A stretch of 64,000 bases of DNA from Kribbella soli (GTDB lineage: Bacteria > Actinomycetota > Actinomycetes > Propionibacteriales > Kribbellaceae), in the NCBI RefSeq assembly GCF_004331345.1, contig NZ_SJJZ01000001.1:1364001-1428000 (forward strand), read 5' to 3'. The notes below the pieces were generated by a model that searched no databases, was not told the DNA's origin, and saw only the letters and a program-made list of their open reading frames with translations. Shown here piece by piece: positions 1 to 9,028 of the stretch (the stretch's first letter is position 1; every line of letters starts with the position of its first letter). The position numbers and the translations under genes were made by a program.

Positions 1-318
1 CAGCACGACGCCGATGATGAACACCTTGCGGCGGCCGACGATGTCCCCGATCCGCCCGCCGAGCAGCAGCAGGCCGCCGAACGCCAGGGCGTAGGCGTTG
101 ACCACCCACGGCAGCGAGGCGTCGGTGAACCCGAGCGCGTCCTTGATGTGCGGCAGCGCGATGTTCACGATGGTGCCGTCCAGCACCACCATCAGCTGCG
201 CCATGCAGATCAGCGCGAGCGCGATGCCGAGGTTGCGGTGGCCGTGCGCGTTGGCCCCGCTCGCAGCATCGACCGGCCGTCCCTCCGGCGGATCGGCGTT
301 GATGACTTCTTCGGACAT
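1..318 (-). CDS. MFS efflux transporter, DHA2 (EmrB/QacA) type, N-terminal part
   Basis: Only the first 106 codons are in the window; the gene runs off the left edge. After a hydrophilic leader of about 35 residues, the first membrane helix carries the MVVLDGTIVNIALPHI signature of 14-helix drug:H+ antiporters of the DHA2 family. Helix 2 is followed by GGRIGDIVGRRKVF, the classic MFS loop 2-3 motif. It lies about 60 bases downstream of a TetR regulator on the same strand, so the pair probably forms one transcript in which the regulator controls efflux of an unknown compound. The substrate cannot be told from the sequence. Confidence 0.85.
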   Translation of the reverse strand, partial: MSEEVINADPPEGRPVDAASGANAHGHRNLGIALALICMAQLMVVLDGTIVNIALPHIKDALGFTDASLPWVVNAYALAFGGLLLLGGRIGDIVGRRKVFIIGVVL

Positions 319-378
319 GGAATATTTCCCCTCTTGGGCAGACTTGCCTGGTTGAATCGCGGACCGGCCCCTCACCGG

Positions 379-990
379 TCAGCTCACCTGCGACCCCCGC
401 GCCGCAGGCAGAATCACGTTGTCGATCACTCGGAGAATCAGATCGTCGGTCGGCTCGATGCCGAGGACATAGGCGTGGTGGACGATGACCGCGGGCAGCG
501 TCGTCGAGAGCAGATCGACGTCGACGTCGGCGCCGATCTCACCGCGCTCGACGGCCCGTTCGAACACCTTGCGGGTCAGCTCCAGCCGCGGCGCCAGAAA
601 CCGCTCACGAAACGCCTTCTGCAGGTCGGCGTCGCGGTGCAGCGCGGTGATCAGGCCGGCGATCACCGACATCGGCATTTCGTCGGTGAAGCCGCCGTCA
701 CCGCAGGACATCGAGATCAGGTCGCCGCGGAGGCTGCCGGTGTCGACGTCCTCCGGCATCGGGCAGCCCTTGGCCCGGCTGATCGCGTCCACGACCAGCT
801 CGGCCTTGGTGGACCAGCGCCGGTACAGCGTGGCCTTGCTGGCCTTCGCCGCCGTCGCCACCGCGTCCATGGTCAGCCGGTCGTAGCCGAGCTCGGCCAC
901 CACCGCCACGGTCGCGTCGAGGATCTCCTCCTCACGCCCGCCTTCGACCCGCGGCCGCTGCCGCACGCCTGCTGCATCCACCGTCATCAC
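379..990 (-). CDS. TetR/AcrR family transcriptional regulator
   Basis: 203 residues, normal for the family. The N-terminal helix-turn-helix is clear (EEEILDATVAVVAELGYDRL, then TMDAVATAAKASKATLYRRW), followed by a less conserved ligand-binding and dimerisation domain. It is co-directional with the DHA2 transporter just downstream, the usual arrangement for a repressor of a multidrug pump. A perfect palindrome lies 31-46 bases upstream of the start and is the likely autoregulatory operator. The ATG at 990 is followed by a second ATG, so the start is uncertain by one codon. Confidence 0.88.
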   Translation of the reverse strand: MMTVDAAGVRQRPRVEGGREEEILDATVAVVAELGYDRLTMDAVATAAKASKATLYRRWSTKAELVVDAISRAKGCPMPEDVDTGSLRGDLISMSCGDGGFTDEMPMSVIAGLITALHRDADLQKAFRERFLAPRLELTRKVFERAVERGEIGADVDVDLLSTTLPAVIVHHAYVLGIEPTDDLILRVIDNVILPAARGSQVS

Positions 991-1020
991 CCTGAGTAGC
1001 TACAAGAACACCGATAGAAC

Positions 1021-1036
1021 GAAACGGTTCCGTTTC
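1021..1036. promoter_or_regulatory. Palindromic operator, probably for the TetR regulator
   Basis: GAAACGG-tt-CCGTTTC is a perfect inverted repeat with 7-base arms and a 2-base spacer. Its size and position just upstream of the tetR gene are typical of TetR family operators. Binding is inferred. Confidence 0.6.
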
Positions 1037-1113
1037 ATCGACCACGTTACGACTCATGTGAAGGAATGCACAAACGATTTTGCCCGGAATTCATCCGTGG
1101 CATAGATCACTCT

Positions 1114-1138
1114 CCGTACCAGTCGACCACTGGTACGG
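1114..1138 (-). terminator. Hairpin after the cytochrome biogenesis operon
   Basis: Perfect 10-base arms (CCGTACCAGT and ACTGGTACGG) with a 5-base loop lie about 22 bases past the stop of the DUF4229 gene on the minus strand. There is no U-tract, as is common for actinobacterial terminators. Confidence 0.55.
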
Positions 1139-1160
1139 CGTGTTCAGGCGGGACTCGCCC

Positions 1161-1412
1161 TTAGTCGTCGTCCTCGGCGGAGCGGGCCTGCTCGAGGCGG
1201 GTGGAGATCTTCGTGGCGCGGGTCTCGATCTTGCCGGCCAGGCGGTCGCGGGCGGCGCGCAGGACGAAGATCGACAGGATCGACGAGACGATCAGGGCCA
1301 GTAACGCGATCGGCCAGATCGACAGCCAGGTGCGCAGTGCGAACCACAGCACCGCCAGGCAGACGGCGAACAGAGCCGCCCGCAGGCCGGTGTAGATCCC
1401 GAACTCCTTCAT
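1161..1412 (-). CDS. DUF4229 small membrane protein
   Basis: 83 residues with two close hydrophobic helices (about residues 10-28 and 30-50), then a charged, likely coiled-coil C-terminus (AARDRLAGKIETRATKISTRLEQ). This matches DUF4229, a small actinobacterial family often found beside cytochrome c biogenesis genes. It follows ccsB by one base and is the last gene of the operon before a hairpin. Its function is unknown; the context suggests an accessory role in membrane-bound cytochrome assembly. Confidence 0.75.
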   Translation of the reverse strand: MKEFGIYTGLRAALFAVCLAVLWFALRTWLSIWPIALLALIVSSILSIFVLRAARDRLAGKIETRATKISTRLEQARSAEDDD

Positions 1413-1413
1413 G

Positions 1414-2409
1414 TCAGACCCCGGCGTAGGAGTGCAGGCCGGAGACCAACAGGTTCACCCCGACGAAGTTGAAGATGAAGACGAACCAGCCGACGATCGC
1501 GATCGTCGCGGCCCGGCGGCCACGCCAGCCCGCGGTCGCGCGGGCGTGCAGGTAGGCGGCGTACACCACCCAGGTCACCAGCGACCAGACCTCCTTGGGG
1601 TCCCAGCCCCAGTACCGGCCCCAGGCGTGCTCGGCCCAGATCGGCCCGGCCACCAGCACACCGAACGTCCACAGCGGGAACGCGAATGCCAGCACCTTGT
1701 ACGCCGTACCGTCCATCGCCTCCGCGCTCGGAAGGCGGCGCAGCGACGCGGACATCGTGCCGCCGGCCAGCACGCGGCGCTCGGCGCGGGCCTTGACCAG
1801 GTACAGCACCGAGACCAGGCCGCCGACGGTGAACGCACCACCGGAGATCGCGGCCGCGGACACGTGGATCACCAGCCAGTACGAGTGCAGCGCCGGAACC
1901 AGCGGACCGGCCGGCGTGTACAGCGCCAGCGCCGCCAGACCGAGGACGGCGGCGATCACGAACGTCACGCCGAGCCCGAGGTACTGCAGCTTGTAGCGCT
2001 GCACGAAGATCAGGTACACGATCGCGACCGCGAGCGACGCCGTGATGGAGAACTCGTACATGTTCCCCCACGGCACGCGCCCCGCCGCGAGCCCACGCGT
2101 CACCACACCGCCCAGGTGCAGCACGAAGCCCAACCAGGTCAGCAACAGCCCGATCCGGCTGGCCGCATCGAGCCGCTCGCTCGACGCCGGCTCCTCAACC
2201 GCAGGAGCATCAGGTACGTCGCCAACGCCGCCGGAGACCGCTGCGCCGTCGGACGCGACCAGCACCTCGTCCTTCAGCGCGGCGGTCTTGGCAACCGCCG
2301 CGCGACCGAGGGCCCACTCCATCGCGTGGGAAACCATCGCGAGGGCGTAGATCACCGTGGCAGTCGGGATCAGCAGGTTGGAGACTTGTGCGTAGGTCTC
2401 CGGGCTCAT
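1414..2409 (-). CDS. ccsB: Cytochrome c biogenesis protein CcsB (CcsA/ResC type heme handler)
   Basis: 331 residues, multi-spanning. The diagnostic tryptophan-rich WWD region is present (WGRYWGWDPKEVWSLVTW), with flanking histidines in membrane helices (LHSYWLVIHVSAAAISGG, NFVGVNLLVSGLHSYAGV). Family knowledge: with ResB it forms the system II synthase that carries heme across the membrane and attaches it to apocytochrome c. The ATG at 2409 overlaps the resB stop (ATGA), so translation is coupled. The frame stays open further upstream inside resB, but that start has no support. Confidence 0.93.
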   Translation of the reverse strand: MSPETYAQVSNLLIPTATVIYALAMVSHAMEWALGRAAVAKTAALKDEVLVASDGAAVSGGVGDVPDAPAVEEPASSERLDAASRIGLLLTWLGFVLHLGGVVTRGLAAGRVPWGNMYEFSITASLAVAIVYLIFVQRYKLQYLGLGVTFVIAAVLGLAALALYTPAGPLVPALHSYWLVIHVSAAAISGGAFTVGGLVSVLYLVKARAERRVLAGGTMSASLRRLPSAEAMDGTAYKVLAFAFPLWTFGVLVAGPIWAEHAWGRYWGWDPKEVWSLVTWVVYAAYLHARATAGWRGRRAATIAIVGWFVFIFNFVGVNLLVSGLHSYAGV

Positions 2410-3992
2410 GACTGCTCCTCGGTGCTCGAGCTGGCGGGTTTCAAACTCTTGGTGATGGCCTGGATCTCGTCGCCGAGCCCGCGCTCGGGGCCGCGGTCCA
2501 GACCGGCGACCTCGACAACGGTACGCCCGTCCTCTTCGCGGACCCGCACCCAGGTACGGCGCGGATGCACGAACAACGAACCCATCAAGCCGAGGATCGC
2601 CAGCGAGATGCCGGCCAGCGCGAGCCCGGTCCCCGGAGTGTGGCTGATCTGCAGCTTCACCCACCGGCTGTATCCGTCGAACGTGATCGACCCGGCCTTG
2701 TCCGGCAGCTGGGCGCTCTGCCCCTGCGCGAGCTGGAACCGCCACTTGTCGCCGTCCTTCTGGAACTGCGTCAGCTTCGACTTGTCCAGCTGGTACACCG
2801 ACTCCGGCTTCCCGGTCTCCGGCTGCGGCCGGCCGTAGTACCCGGTCATCACCAGCTCCGGGTTCAGGTCGTCGGGGAACACCGACACAGGCCCGTTCGG
2901 ACCGATGTACGCGGTCGGTAGAAAGAAGCCTTCGAACCCCAGCGTCATCGGCCGCGCGTCCGGCGCCTTGATCACGCCGAACGACGAGAAGTTGCTGTCC
3001 TGCGGCAGGAACGGCGCCGGTCCGGAGAACGCCACGTTCCCCTGCCCGTCGCGAACCGTCACCCGCGGCGCATATCCGTGGCCAAGCAGGTAGACGCTGC
3101 TCCCGTCCAGCTTCAGCGGATGGTTGACCTCGAGCTGGTACGACTTCTCCGGCGCGTCCGGCGTCTGCTGGTAATCCAGCTGCGCCTTGAACTCCCGCGC
3201 CGCGCCCTTCTGCGGACCGTCCTCCTGGAACTTCACCTCGAAGTCCTTCACCGTCAGCGAGAACGGCGGCAGGTCGTCGTCACCGCTGAACGCGCGTCCC
3301 GGCGTGAAGTCGTCGTACTGCGCGACGGAGTTGGAGAACCCGTTGCCCACGACAACCAGCACGCTGCCGCGGTAGCCGAACAGCGAACCCCAGGCGACTC
3401 CGACCAGCGCCAGGATCAGCGAGAAGTGAAAGAGCAGGTTGCCGGCCTCGCGCAGGTATCCACGCTCCGCGCCGACCGCGCCGTCGTACACCTGCACCCG
3501 GAAGCGGCGCTTGCGGAGCTCGCGGGTCGCGACCTCGAGAACGTCGCCCGCTTCGGAGATCTCGAAGCGCTGGTACCCGGGCAGCCGGTTCAGGTTCCGC
3601 GGCGGCTTCGGCGGCCGGGCCCGCAGACCCTTCACATAGACAGAGAGCCGGGGTACGACGCAGCCGATCAGCGAGATGAACAGCAACAGGTAGATCGCCG
3701 AGAACCACGCGGACTTGTAGACGTCGAACAGCCCGAGCTTGTCGTACAGCGGGCCGAGCTTCGGGTGCGCGGTGAGGAAGTCCGACACCTTGATCGGGTC
3801 GATCGGTGTCTGCGGGACGAGCGATCCCGGCACCGCGCCGAGCGCCAGCAGGAACAGCAGCACCAGCGCGGTCTTCATCGACGTCAGCTGCCGCCAGGTC
3901 CAGCGCAGCCAGCCGACCAGGCCGAGCGCCGGCGGTCCGGACGGTTCGTCCGGGCCCGACGCCGCGGCGATCCGGTCCTTGATCTCAGTCAT
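2406..3992 (-). CDS. resB: Cytochrome c biogenesis protein ResB (Ccs1)
   Basis: 528 residues, the family's usual length. Three N-terminal membrane helices (about residues 38-60, 95-115 and 185-205) precede a large extracytoplasmic domain, and a fourth helix lies near residue 460. RQLTSMKTALVLLFLLALGAVPGSL at the first helix is typical of the family. ResB is the partner of CcsB in system II heme ligation. Its start lies one base after the ccdA stop and its end overlaps the ccsB start, so the genes form one operon. Confidence 0.93.
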   Translation of the reverse strand: MTEIKDRIAAASGPDEPSGPPALGLVGWLRWTWRQLTSMKTALVLLFLLALGAVPGSLVPQTPIDPIKVSDFLTAHPKLGPLYDKLGLFDVYKSAWFSAIYLLLFISLIGCVVPRLSVYVKGLRARPPKPPRNLNRLPGYQRFEISEAGDVLEVATRELRKRRFRVQVYDGAVGAERGYLREAGNLLFHFSLILALVGVAWGSLFGYRGSVLVVVGNGFSNSVAQYDDFTPGRAFSGDDDLPPFSLTVKDFEVKFQEDGPQKGAAREFKAQLDYQQTPDAPEKSYQLEVNHPLKLDGSSVYLLGHGYAPRVTVRDGQGNVAFSGPAPFLPQDSNFSSFGVIKAPDARPMTLGFEGFFLPTAYIGPNGPVSVFPDDLNPELVMTGYYGRPQPETGKPESVYQLDKSKLTQFQKDGDKWRFQLAQGQSAQLPDKAGSITFDGYSRWVKLQISHTPGTGLALAGISLAILGLMGSLFVHPRRTWVRVREEDGRTVVEVAGLDRGPERGLGDEIQAITKSLKPASSSTEEQS

Positions 3993-3993
3993 C

Positions 3994-4737
3994 TCAGACC
4001 GCCGATCCGAAATTGGCGACCCACTGCCGCAGGTCCGCGGTCATCGCATCCCACACTCCCGTCAGCAGCAGCAGTCCCACCGCGATCATCAGTACGCCGC
4101 CGATCCTGATCACCAGCAGCTGGTGCTTGCGGACCCACGCCACCGCGGACAGCATCCGCCGGAACGCCAGCGCCGCCACGATGAACGGAATCCCCAGCCC
4201 GAGGCTGAACACCAACGCCAGCGCCGCGCCGCGCCCGGTGCTGCCCTCGGTGGTAGCCAGCGTCATCACGGTCCCGAGCGTCGGCCCGATACATGGCGTC
4301 CACCCGAATCCGAACAGTACGCCGAGCAGCGGCGCCGCCGCGATCCCGACCGCCGGCACGCGGTGAACGCGCAGATCCTTCTGCAGGAACCCGAACCCGC
4401 CGAGGAAGACGAGACCCAGGACGACGGTCAGCGCGCCGAGGACCCGGGTGATCGTGGTCTGATGGTCGATGAGCAGGTCGCCCGCCTTGCCGAACACGAC
4501 GCCGGTGAGGATGAACACGGCCGAGAACCCGGCGACGAACAACGCCGTACCGGCGAGCATCCGGCCGCGCTTGTCCGAGCCGAGCTCGGCCGCGGACAGG
4601 CCGGTGACGTAGGACAGATAGCCGGGCAGCAGCGGTACGACGCACGGCGAGAAGAACGAGATCGCACCGGCCAGCACCGCGATCGGCAGTGCCACCAGCA
4701 TCGAGCCCGTCATCGACGAGGCGAACCACTCACCCAT
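3994..4737 (-). CDS. ccdA: Cytochrome c biogenesis protein CcdA (thiol:disulfide transmembrane reductase)
   Basis: 247 residues with six predicted membrane helices. The paired redox cysteines sit in the two expected pseudo-symmetric motifs (SFFSPCVVPLLPGYLSY and FGFGWTPCIGPTLGTVM). Family knowledge: CcdA carries electrons from cytoplasmic thioredoxin to an extracytoplasmic thioredoxin-like protein, here probably the TlpA lipoprotein encoded just upstream, so that apocytochrome cysteines stay reduced for heme ligation. It starts four bases after the tlpA stop. Confidence 0.93.
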   Translation of the reverse strand: MGEWFASSMTGSMLVALPIAVLAGAISFFSPCVVPLLPGYLSYVTGLSAAELGSDKRGRMLAGTALFVAGFSAVFILTGVVFGKAGDLLIDHQTTITRVLGALTVVLGLVFLGGFGFLQKDLRVHRVPAVGIAAAPLLGVLFGFGWTPCIGPTLGTVMTLATTEGSTGRGAALALVFSLGLGIPFIVAALAFRRMLSAVAWVRKHQLLVIRIGGVLMIAVGLLLLTGVWDAMTADLRQWVANFGSAV

Positions 4738-4741
4738 CAGT

Positions 4742-5305
4742 TCAACCGGCGTCCTTGACCATGCCCAGCAACGTCTGCTTCGTGACTTCGCCGACGACGC
4801 GTCCCGCGACCTTGCCGTTCTTGTCGATCACCAGCGTGGTCGGGATGGCCTTCGGCGAGATCTGGCCGCGGAACCGCAGCAGCGCCTTGCCGTTCGGGTC
4901 GTAAATGCTCGGGAACGGGACGCCGAACTCCTGCACGAACTTCTTCGCCGGCGCCGGGTCGAGGTCGCGGGTGTTCAGTCCGATGAACTGCACCGCGGAC
5001 CCGAGCTCCTTCGCGGCCGCGACCAGCTCGGGTGCTTCCTTGCGGCACGGCGGGCACCACGAACCCCACACGTTCAGTACGACGACCTTGCCGGTCTGCT
5101 CGGACAGGGTCCAGGTCGTCCCGTCGAGCGTTTTGCCGGTCAGCTCCGGCGCCGGCTTCCGATCCGCCGCGGTGAACGTCGACACGTTGCCGTTGCCGCT
5201 GACGAAACCCGACTGGCCCTGGCGGTTCTGCGCTGCCTGCTGGCCGGACGAGCAAGCGGTGACAGCAAGCAGCAGACCGGCGACCAGGACAACAGCGCGG
5301 CGCAT
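4742..5305 (-). CDS. TlpA/ResA-like thioredoxin lipoprotein
   Basis: 187 residues from the ATG at 5305. A lipoprotein signal (MRRAVVLVAGLLLAVTAC, lipobox VTAC) is followed by a short linker and a thioredoxin fold with the redox motif WGSWCPPC at about residues 85-92 and a cis-proline loop (AIPTTLVID). It probably reduces apocytochrome c cysteines on the outer face, using electrons from CcdA. The start is set by the lipoprotein signal and a TGATG overlap with the upstream gene's stop. Confidence 0.92.
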   Translation of the reverse strand: MRRAVVLVAGLLLAVTACSSGQQAAQNRQGQSGFVSGNGNVSTFTAADRKPAPELTGKTLDGTTWTLSEQTGKVVVLNVWGSWCPPCRKEAPELVAAAKELGSAVQFIGLNTRDLDPAPAKKFVQEFGVPFPSIYDPNGKALLRFRGQISPKAIPTTLVIDKNGKVAGRVVGEVTKQTLLGMVKDAG

Positions 5306-5955
5306 CAGGCCCCTCCGACGAATTTCTTCGAGTTCTTGACCGGCAGCAGATCCTTCGCCGGTTCGGAGTAGCCGACGGAGACGATGTCTTCGCCGTGGAA
5401 GGTGAACGAGGTCAGGCTCGCGAGGCTGCACTGGCGCTTGCGCGGGTCGTGGAACATCCGGCGGCCCTCGATCGCGGACCGGACGATCCAGATCGGCAGC
5501 TGGTGCGACACGATCAGCGCCTCGTGACCGGCGGCCTTCTGCCGGGCGGTCTCGATGGCATCCCGCATCCGGCGGACGAGCTGCTGGTACGGCTCACCCC
5601 AGGACGGCTTCCACGGGTTCCGCAGCAACCACCAGGCGCTCGGGTTGCGCAGCGCGCCGTCGCCGACGCCGAACTTCTTGCCCTCGAACAGGTTCGCCGC
5701 CTCGATCACCCGCTCGTCGATGTCCGGCGTGATCCCGAACACCTTGGAGATCGGCTCCATCGTCTCCTGGGCCCGCTCCAGCGGCGAGCTGACCAGGTGC
5801 ACGATGTCGCGGCCCTTGACGTGCTCGGCCACCCGGTCGGCCATCGCGCGGCCGAGCTCGGACAGATGGAAGTCGGGGATCCGGCCGTAGAGCACGCCGG
5901 TCGGGTTGTGCACCTCGCCGTGACGCATCAGGTGCACGACCGTCGTTTCGGTCAC
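5305..5955 (-). CDS. Histidine phosphatase family protein (phosphoglycerate mutase-like)
   Basis: 216 residues from the GTG at 5955. The catalytic RHG motif is at the N-terminus (VVHLMRHGEVHN), and the second catalytic histidine lies in EALIVSHQLPIW. This gene sits between hemL and tlpA in many actinobacteria, including mycobacteria (gpm2). The substrate is unknown; conserved linkage suggests a role tied to heme or cytochrome supply. The GTG gives 10 bases of spacing after the hemL stop; longer readings would run into hemL. Confidence 0.85.
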   Translation of the reverse strand: MTETTVVHLMRHGEVHNPTGVLYGRIPDFHLSELGRAMADRVAEHVKGRDIVHLVSSPLERAQETMEPISKVFGITPDIDERVIEAANLFEGKKFGVGDGALRNPSAWWLLRNPWKPSWGEPYQQLVRRMRDAIETARQKAAGHEALIVSHQLPIWIVRSAIEGRRMFHDPRKRQCSLASLTSFTFHGEDIVSVGYSEPAKDLLPVKNSKKFVGGA

Positions 5956-5965
5956 CGCTGTCCCT

Positions 5966-7291
5966 TCAGTTCTGTACGGCGGCTGCCGCGCGGGCCGCCG
6001 GAGCGAGGGCGGACTCAAGCTCGGCCAGCGCGTCATCGTCGATGGCGGCGCTGACGAACCAGGCCTCGAACGCGCTCGGTGGCAGGTAGACACCGGCGTC
6101 CAGCATGGCATGGAAGAACGCCGTGAACCGGGGCAGCACCTGGGCGTTGGCTCCGGTGAAGTCCCGGATCTCGGCAGGTCCCTCCGAGGACTCCACGAAG
6201 AAGACGCTGAAGAGGTTCCCGGCCGCCGAGATGACGTGCGGCACACCTTCCTTGTCCAGCGCGGTCGACACCAGACGCTGGATGGTGAGCGAGGTCTCGT
6301 CGAGCTTGGCGTAGACCTCGTCGGTGGCCAGCCGCAGCGTGGTCAGACCGGCGGTCGTGGCGATCGGGTTCCCGGACAGCGTGCCGGCCTGGTACACCGA
6401 GCCCTCCGGCGCGAGGTGGGACATGACGTCGGCGCGACCGCCGAACGCCGCGGCCGGGAAGCCACCGCCCATCACCTTGCCGAACGTCATCAGGTCCGGC
6501 CGGACGCCGTCGACGCCGTACCAGCCCGAGCGGGTGATCCGGAAGCCGGTCATGACCTCGTCGGAAATGAAAAGTGCACCGTTTTCCGTGCAGATCCGGG
6601 CGAGGAAGGCGTTGAAGTTGTCCCGCGGCGGAACGACGCCCATGTTCCCGGGCGACGCCTCGGTGATCACGGCCGCGATCTGGTCGCCGTACTCCGCGAA
6701 CGCGGCGGCGACCGCGGCCTGGTCGTTGTACGGCAGCACGATCGTGTCCGCCGTGGTGGCCTCGGTGACTCCCGGCGTACCGGGGATGCCCAGCGTGAGT
6801 ACGCCGGAACCGGCCTGGGCCAGCAGTGCGTCCACATGTCCGTGGTAGCAGCCGGCGAACTTCACGATCTTGGCGCGCCCGGTGAACCCGCGGGCCAGCC
6901 GGAGCGCGGACATCGTTGCCTCGGTCCCGGACGACACGAGCCGGACCTTGTCCACCGGCGTCCGCCCGACGATCTCCTCGCCGAGCAGGACCTCGGTCTC
7001 GGTCGGCGTCCCGTACGACGTACCGCGGCCGACAGCGGCCTGAACCGCGGCGATCACCTCGGGATGGGCGTGGCCGAGCAGCAGCGGGCCCCAGGAGCTG
7101 ACCAGGTCGAGATAGCGGTTGCCGTCGACATCGGTCATGTGACATCCGTCACCGGAAGCCATGAATCGCGGTACGCCGCCGACGGCGCGGAACGCGCGGA
7201 CCGGAGAGTTGACCCCGCCCGGGGTCACCGTAGAGGCTCGGGCGAAGAGTTCGGCGGAGTGTTCAGTGTGTGCGGGCCCAGGGTCAGTCAC
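5966..7291 (-). CDS. hemL: Glutamate-1-semialdehyde 2,1-aminomutase
   Basis: 441 residues, a PLP enzyme of aminotransferase fold class I. The motif [19 protein letters not shown] holds the PLP-binding lysine (near residue 275), and the N-terminal [12 protein letters not shown] signature separates HemL from other class III aminotransferases. It converts glutamate-1-semialdehyde to 5-aminolevulinate, the step after HemA, whose gene is at 53.3-54.6 kb. It is the first gene of the minus-strand run down to DUF4229, coupling heme supply to cytochrome c assembly. Confidence 0.96.
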   Translation of the reverse strand: MTDPGPAHTEHSAELFARASTVTPGGVNSPVRAFRAVGGVPRFMASGDGCHMTDVDGNRYLDLVSSWGPLLLGHAHPEVIAAVQAAVGRGTSYGTPTETEVLLGEEIVGRTPVDKVRLVSSGTEATMSALRLARGFTGRAKIVKFAGCYHGHVDALLAQAGSGVLTLGIPGTPGVTEATTADTIVLPYNDQAAVAAAFAEYGDQIAAVITEASPGNMGVVPPRDNFNAFLARICTENGALFISDEVMTGFRITRSGWYGVDGVRPDLMTFGKVMGGGFPAAAFGGRADVMSHLAPEGSVYQAGTLSGNPIATTAGLTTLRLATDEVYAKLDETSLTIQRLVSTALDKEGVPHVISAAGNLFSVFFVESSEGPAEIRDFTGANAQVLPRFTAFFHAMLDAGVYLPPSAFEAWFVSAAIDDDALAELESALAPAARAAAAVQN

Positions 7292-7556
7292 CGGGCCATT
7301 CTCCCCGACCGGTCCGGCGCCCCGACCGGCAGGGCAGGGCGATTTTCAGGACCCGATCGTCCGCAAGGGGTTCACAGGCGCTTTGTTACGCGCCAGTATG
7401 GGTACCCGGTGACCGGACGTACACGGTCTGCGTTCGAAACGTAACCCACGCAACGGGGCGGACGTTAGACCTATTACGACGGCAACCGAGAAAGACAAAG
7501 AGACTGTCCGCAGCGTGGGGCCGGGCTGGTCGATGAGTCACGGAGGGGAATCATCG

Positions 7557-8927
7557 ATGGCGAAGGGCAAGCGCCGCGCCACGGGTAGCGGGTGGCGTCA
7601 AGTGGCGCCGCTGATCCCGTTGGCGCTGTTCGCGAGCGCGTTCACCGTCAGTGCCACGGACGACCCCGCGATCGCTACGGCGTCGCTGGAGAACGGTCTG
7701 TCCGGGGGCAACCCGGTCGTCGTACCGAAGCAGCCGATCGCCTTCCCGGCCAACGTGCCGGTGCCAGGTGTGGTCGGCCACGGCGTCGACCCTGGCGAGC
7801 AACCGACACAAGTGGTCTCGGGCCTGTCCCGCAACGGCATCCCGAACGCCGCTTTGAAGGCGTACTCCCGGGCCCAGCAGGTGCTGGCCCAGGCGGATCC
7901 GGCGTGTCACCTGCCGTGGACGCTGGTGGCCGCGATCGGCCGGGTCGAGTCCAACCACGGCCGCTTCGGCGGCAACGCGCTGAACTCGCTGGGCGTCGCG
8001 GTTCCGGGCATCTTCGGTCCGCGGCTGGACGGTTCGTCCGGGACGGCGCGGATCTCCGACTCCGACGCGGGTTCGTTCGACGGTGACGGCGCGTTCGACC
8101 GCGCGGTCGGTCCGATGCAGTTCATCCCCGGCACCTGGCGAGCCATGGGAGTCGACGGCGACGGCGACGGCGTGCGGAACCCGCAGGACATCGACGACGC
8201 GGCGATGTCGACCGGGGTGTACCTCTGCTCGGGCAAGACCGACCTGTCCAAGGCGAGCGACCTGAACTCCGCGGTCCTGCGCTACAACCACTCGCAGCAG
8301 TACGTCGACCTGGTGGTCAGCATCGCCAAGGCGTACGCCGGCGGCAGCTGGATCGCGGTCGGCAACGGCACCGCGGGTGACGACGTGGACGAGGCCGGCG
8401 ACCAGATCGACGACCCGACCATCGACGCCCCGTCGGACAAGGACCTACCGAAGGCGATCGACATCCCGACGCCCACCGCGACGGCCACGCCGACACCGAC
8501 GTTGACCGACGAGCGGGACGGCGACCGGCCCACGGACCGGCCGACCGCGACGCCGACGGGGACTCCGAGCAGCCGGCCGACGGCGACGCCGACGACGGTG
8601 AAGCCGACCACCTCGAAGCCGACCACGGCCAAGCCGACGGTTCCGACCACGACCACACCGAAGCCGGGTCTCACCAGCCTGACCACGGCGGTCGGGGTCA
8701 TCGTCGGCACGGTCGGCAGCACGCTGGCCGAGCTGCAGAAGGCCACGACGTACTGCCAGTCCGAGATGGCGAAGGTGACGATCACCAAGCCGACCCAGAC
8801 CCAGCTGCAGAACTGCGTGACCGCCTACCAGACCGGTGGCGCCAAGGCGGTCGACCAGGTCATCCGTGGTCTGCTGTCCGCCCTCGGACTGCTGGGCATC
8901 CTCGGTGGAGGCATCCTCGGGAGCTGA
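7557..8927 (+). CDS. Secreted lytic transglycosylase (MltB/SLT_2-like)
   Basis: 456 residues from the ATG at 7557, chosen for the GGAGGGGA ribosome site 8 bases before it. A signal or anchor helix (about residues 14-34) is followed by a transglycosylase domain (about 110-265) with the catalytic Glu in LVAAIGRVESNHGRFGG and the core motif VGPMQFIPGTW. EF-hand-like Asp repeats occur (GVDGDGDGVRNPQD). A Thr/Pro-rich linker (about 310-380) leads to a hydrophobic C-terminus. It probably cleaves peptidoglycan at the cell surface; no LysM or other binding domain was seen. Confidence 0.88.
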   Translation: MAKGKRRATGSGWRQVAPLIPLALFASAFTVSATDDPAIATASLENGLSGGNPVVVPKQPIAFPANVPVPGVVGHGVDPGEQPTQVVSGLSRNGIPNAALKAYSRAQQVLAQADPACHLPWTLVAAIGRVESNHGRFGGNALNSLGVAVPGIFGPRLDGSSGTARISDSDAGSFDGDGAFDRAVGPMQFIPGTWRAMGVDGDGDGVRNPQDIDDAAMSTGVYLCSGKTDLSKASDLNSAVLRYNHSQQYVDLVVSIAKAYAGGSWIAVGNGTAGDDVDEAGDQIDDPTIDAPSDKDLPKAIDIPTPTATATPTPTLTDERDGDRPTDRPTATPTGTPSSRPTATPTTVKPTTSKPTTAKPTVPTTTTPKPGLTSLTTAVGVIVGTVGSTLAELQKATTYCQSEMAKVTITKPTQTQLQNCVTAYQTGGAKAVDQVIRGLLSALGLLGILGGGILGS

Positions 8928-8977
8928 TCCCTACTGGACCGGCGCGCCAGCCCCCACCCCTCCCTTGGCGCGCCCCT

Positions 8978-9018
8978 GGCGACGCCACGAAGCAATCCCC
9001 CCGCTTCGTGGCGTCGCC
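8978..9018. terminator. Strong bidirectional terminator
   Basis: A perfect 16-base stem (GGCGACGCCACGAAGC with GCTTCGTGGCGTCGCC) and 9-base loop are followed on the plus strand by CTTTTAA. It lies between the convergent transglycosylase and protease genes and can serve both. Confidence 0.85.
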
Positions 9019-9028
9019 CTTTTAACGT

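Noticed and set aside
2410..2745. N-terminal extension of CcsB by 112 codons
   Set aside because: The extension lies inside resB in another frame. The ATG at 2409 overlaps the resB stop and gives the family's normal length.
7360..7400. A Rex half-site (TTCACA) upstream of hemL
   Set aside because: Only one half-site is present with no matching TTGTGAA at the right distance, so it is probably chance.
7292..7556. A possible riboswitch (such as the c-di-AMP type found upstream of wall hydrolases) in the transglycosylase leader
   Set aside because: I could not find the conserved core or paired elements by eye. A covariance-model search would settle it.
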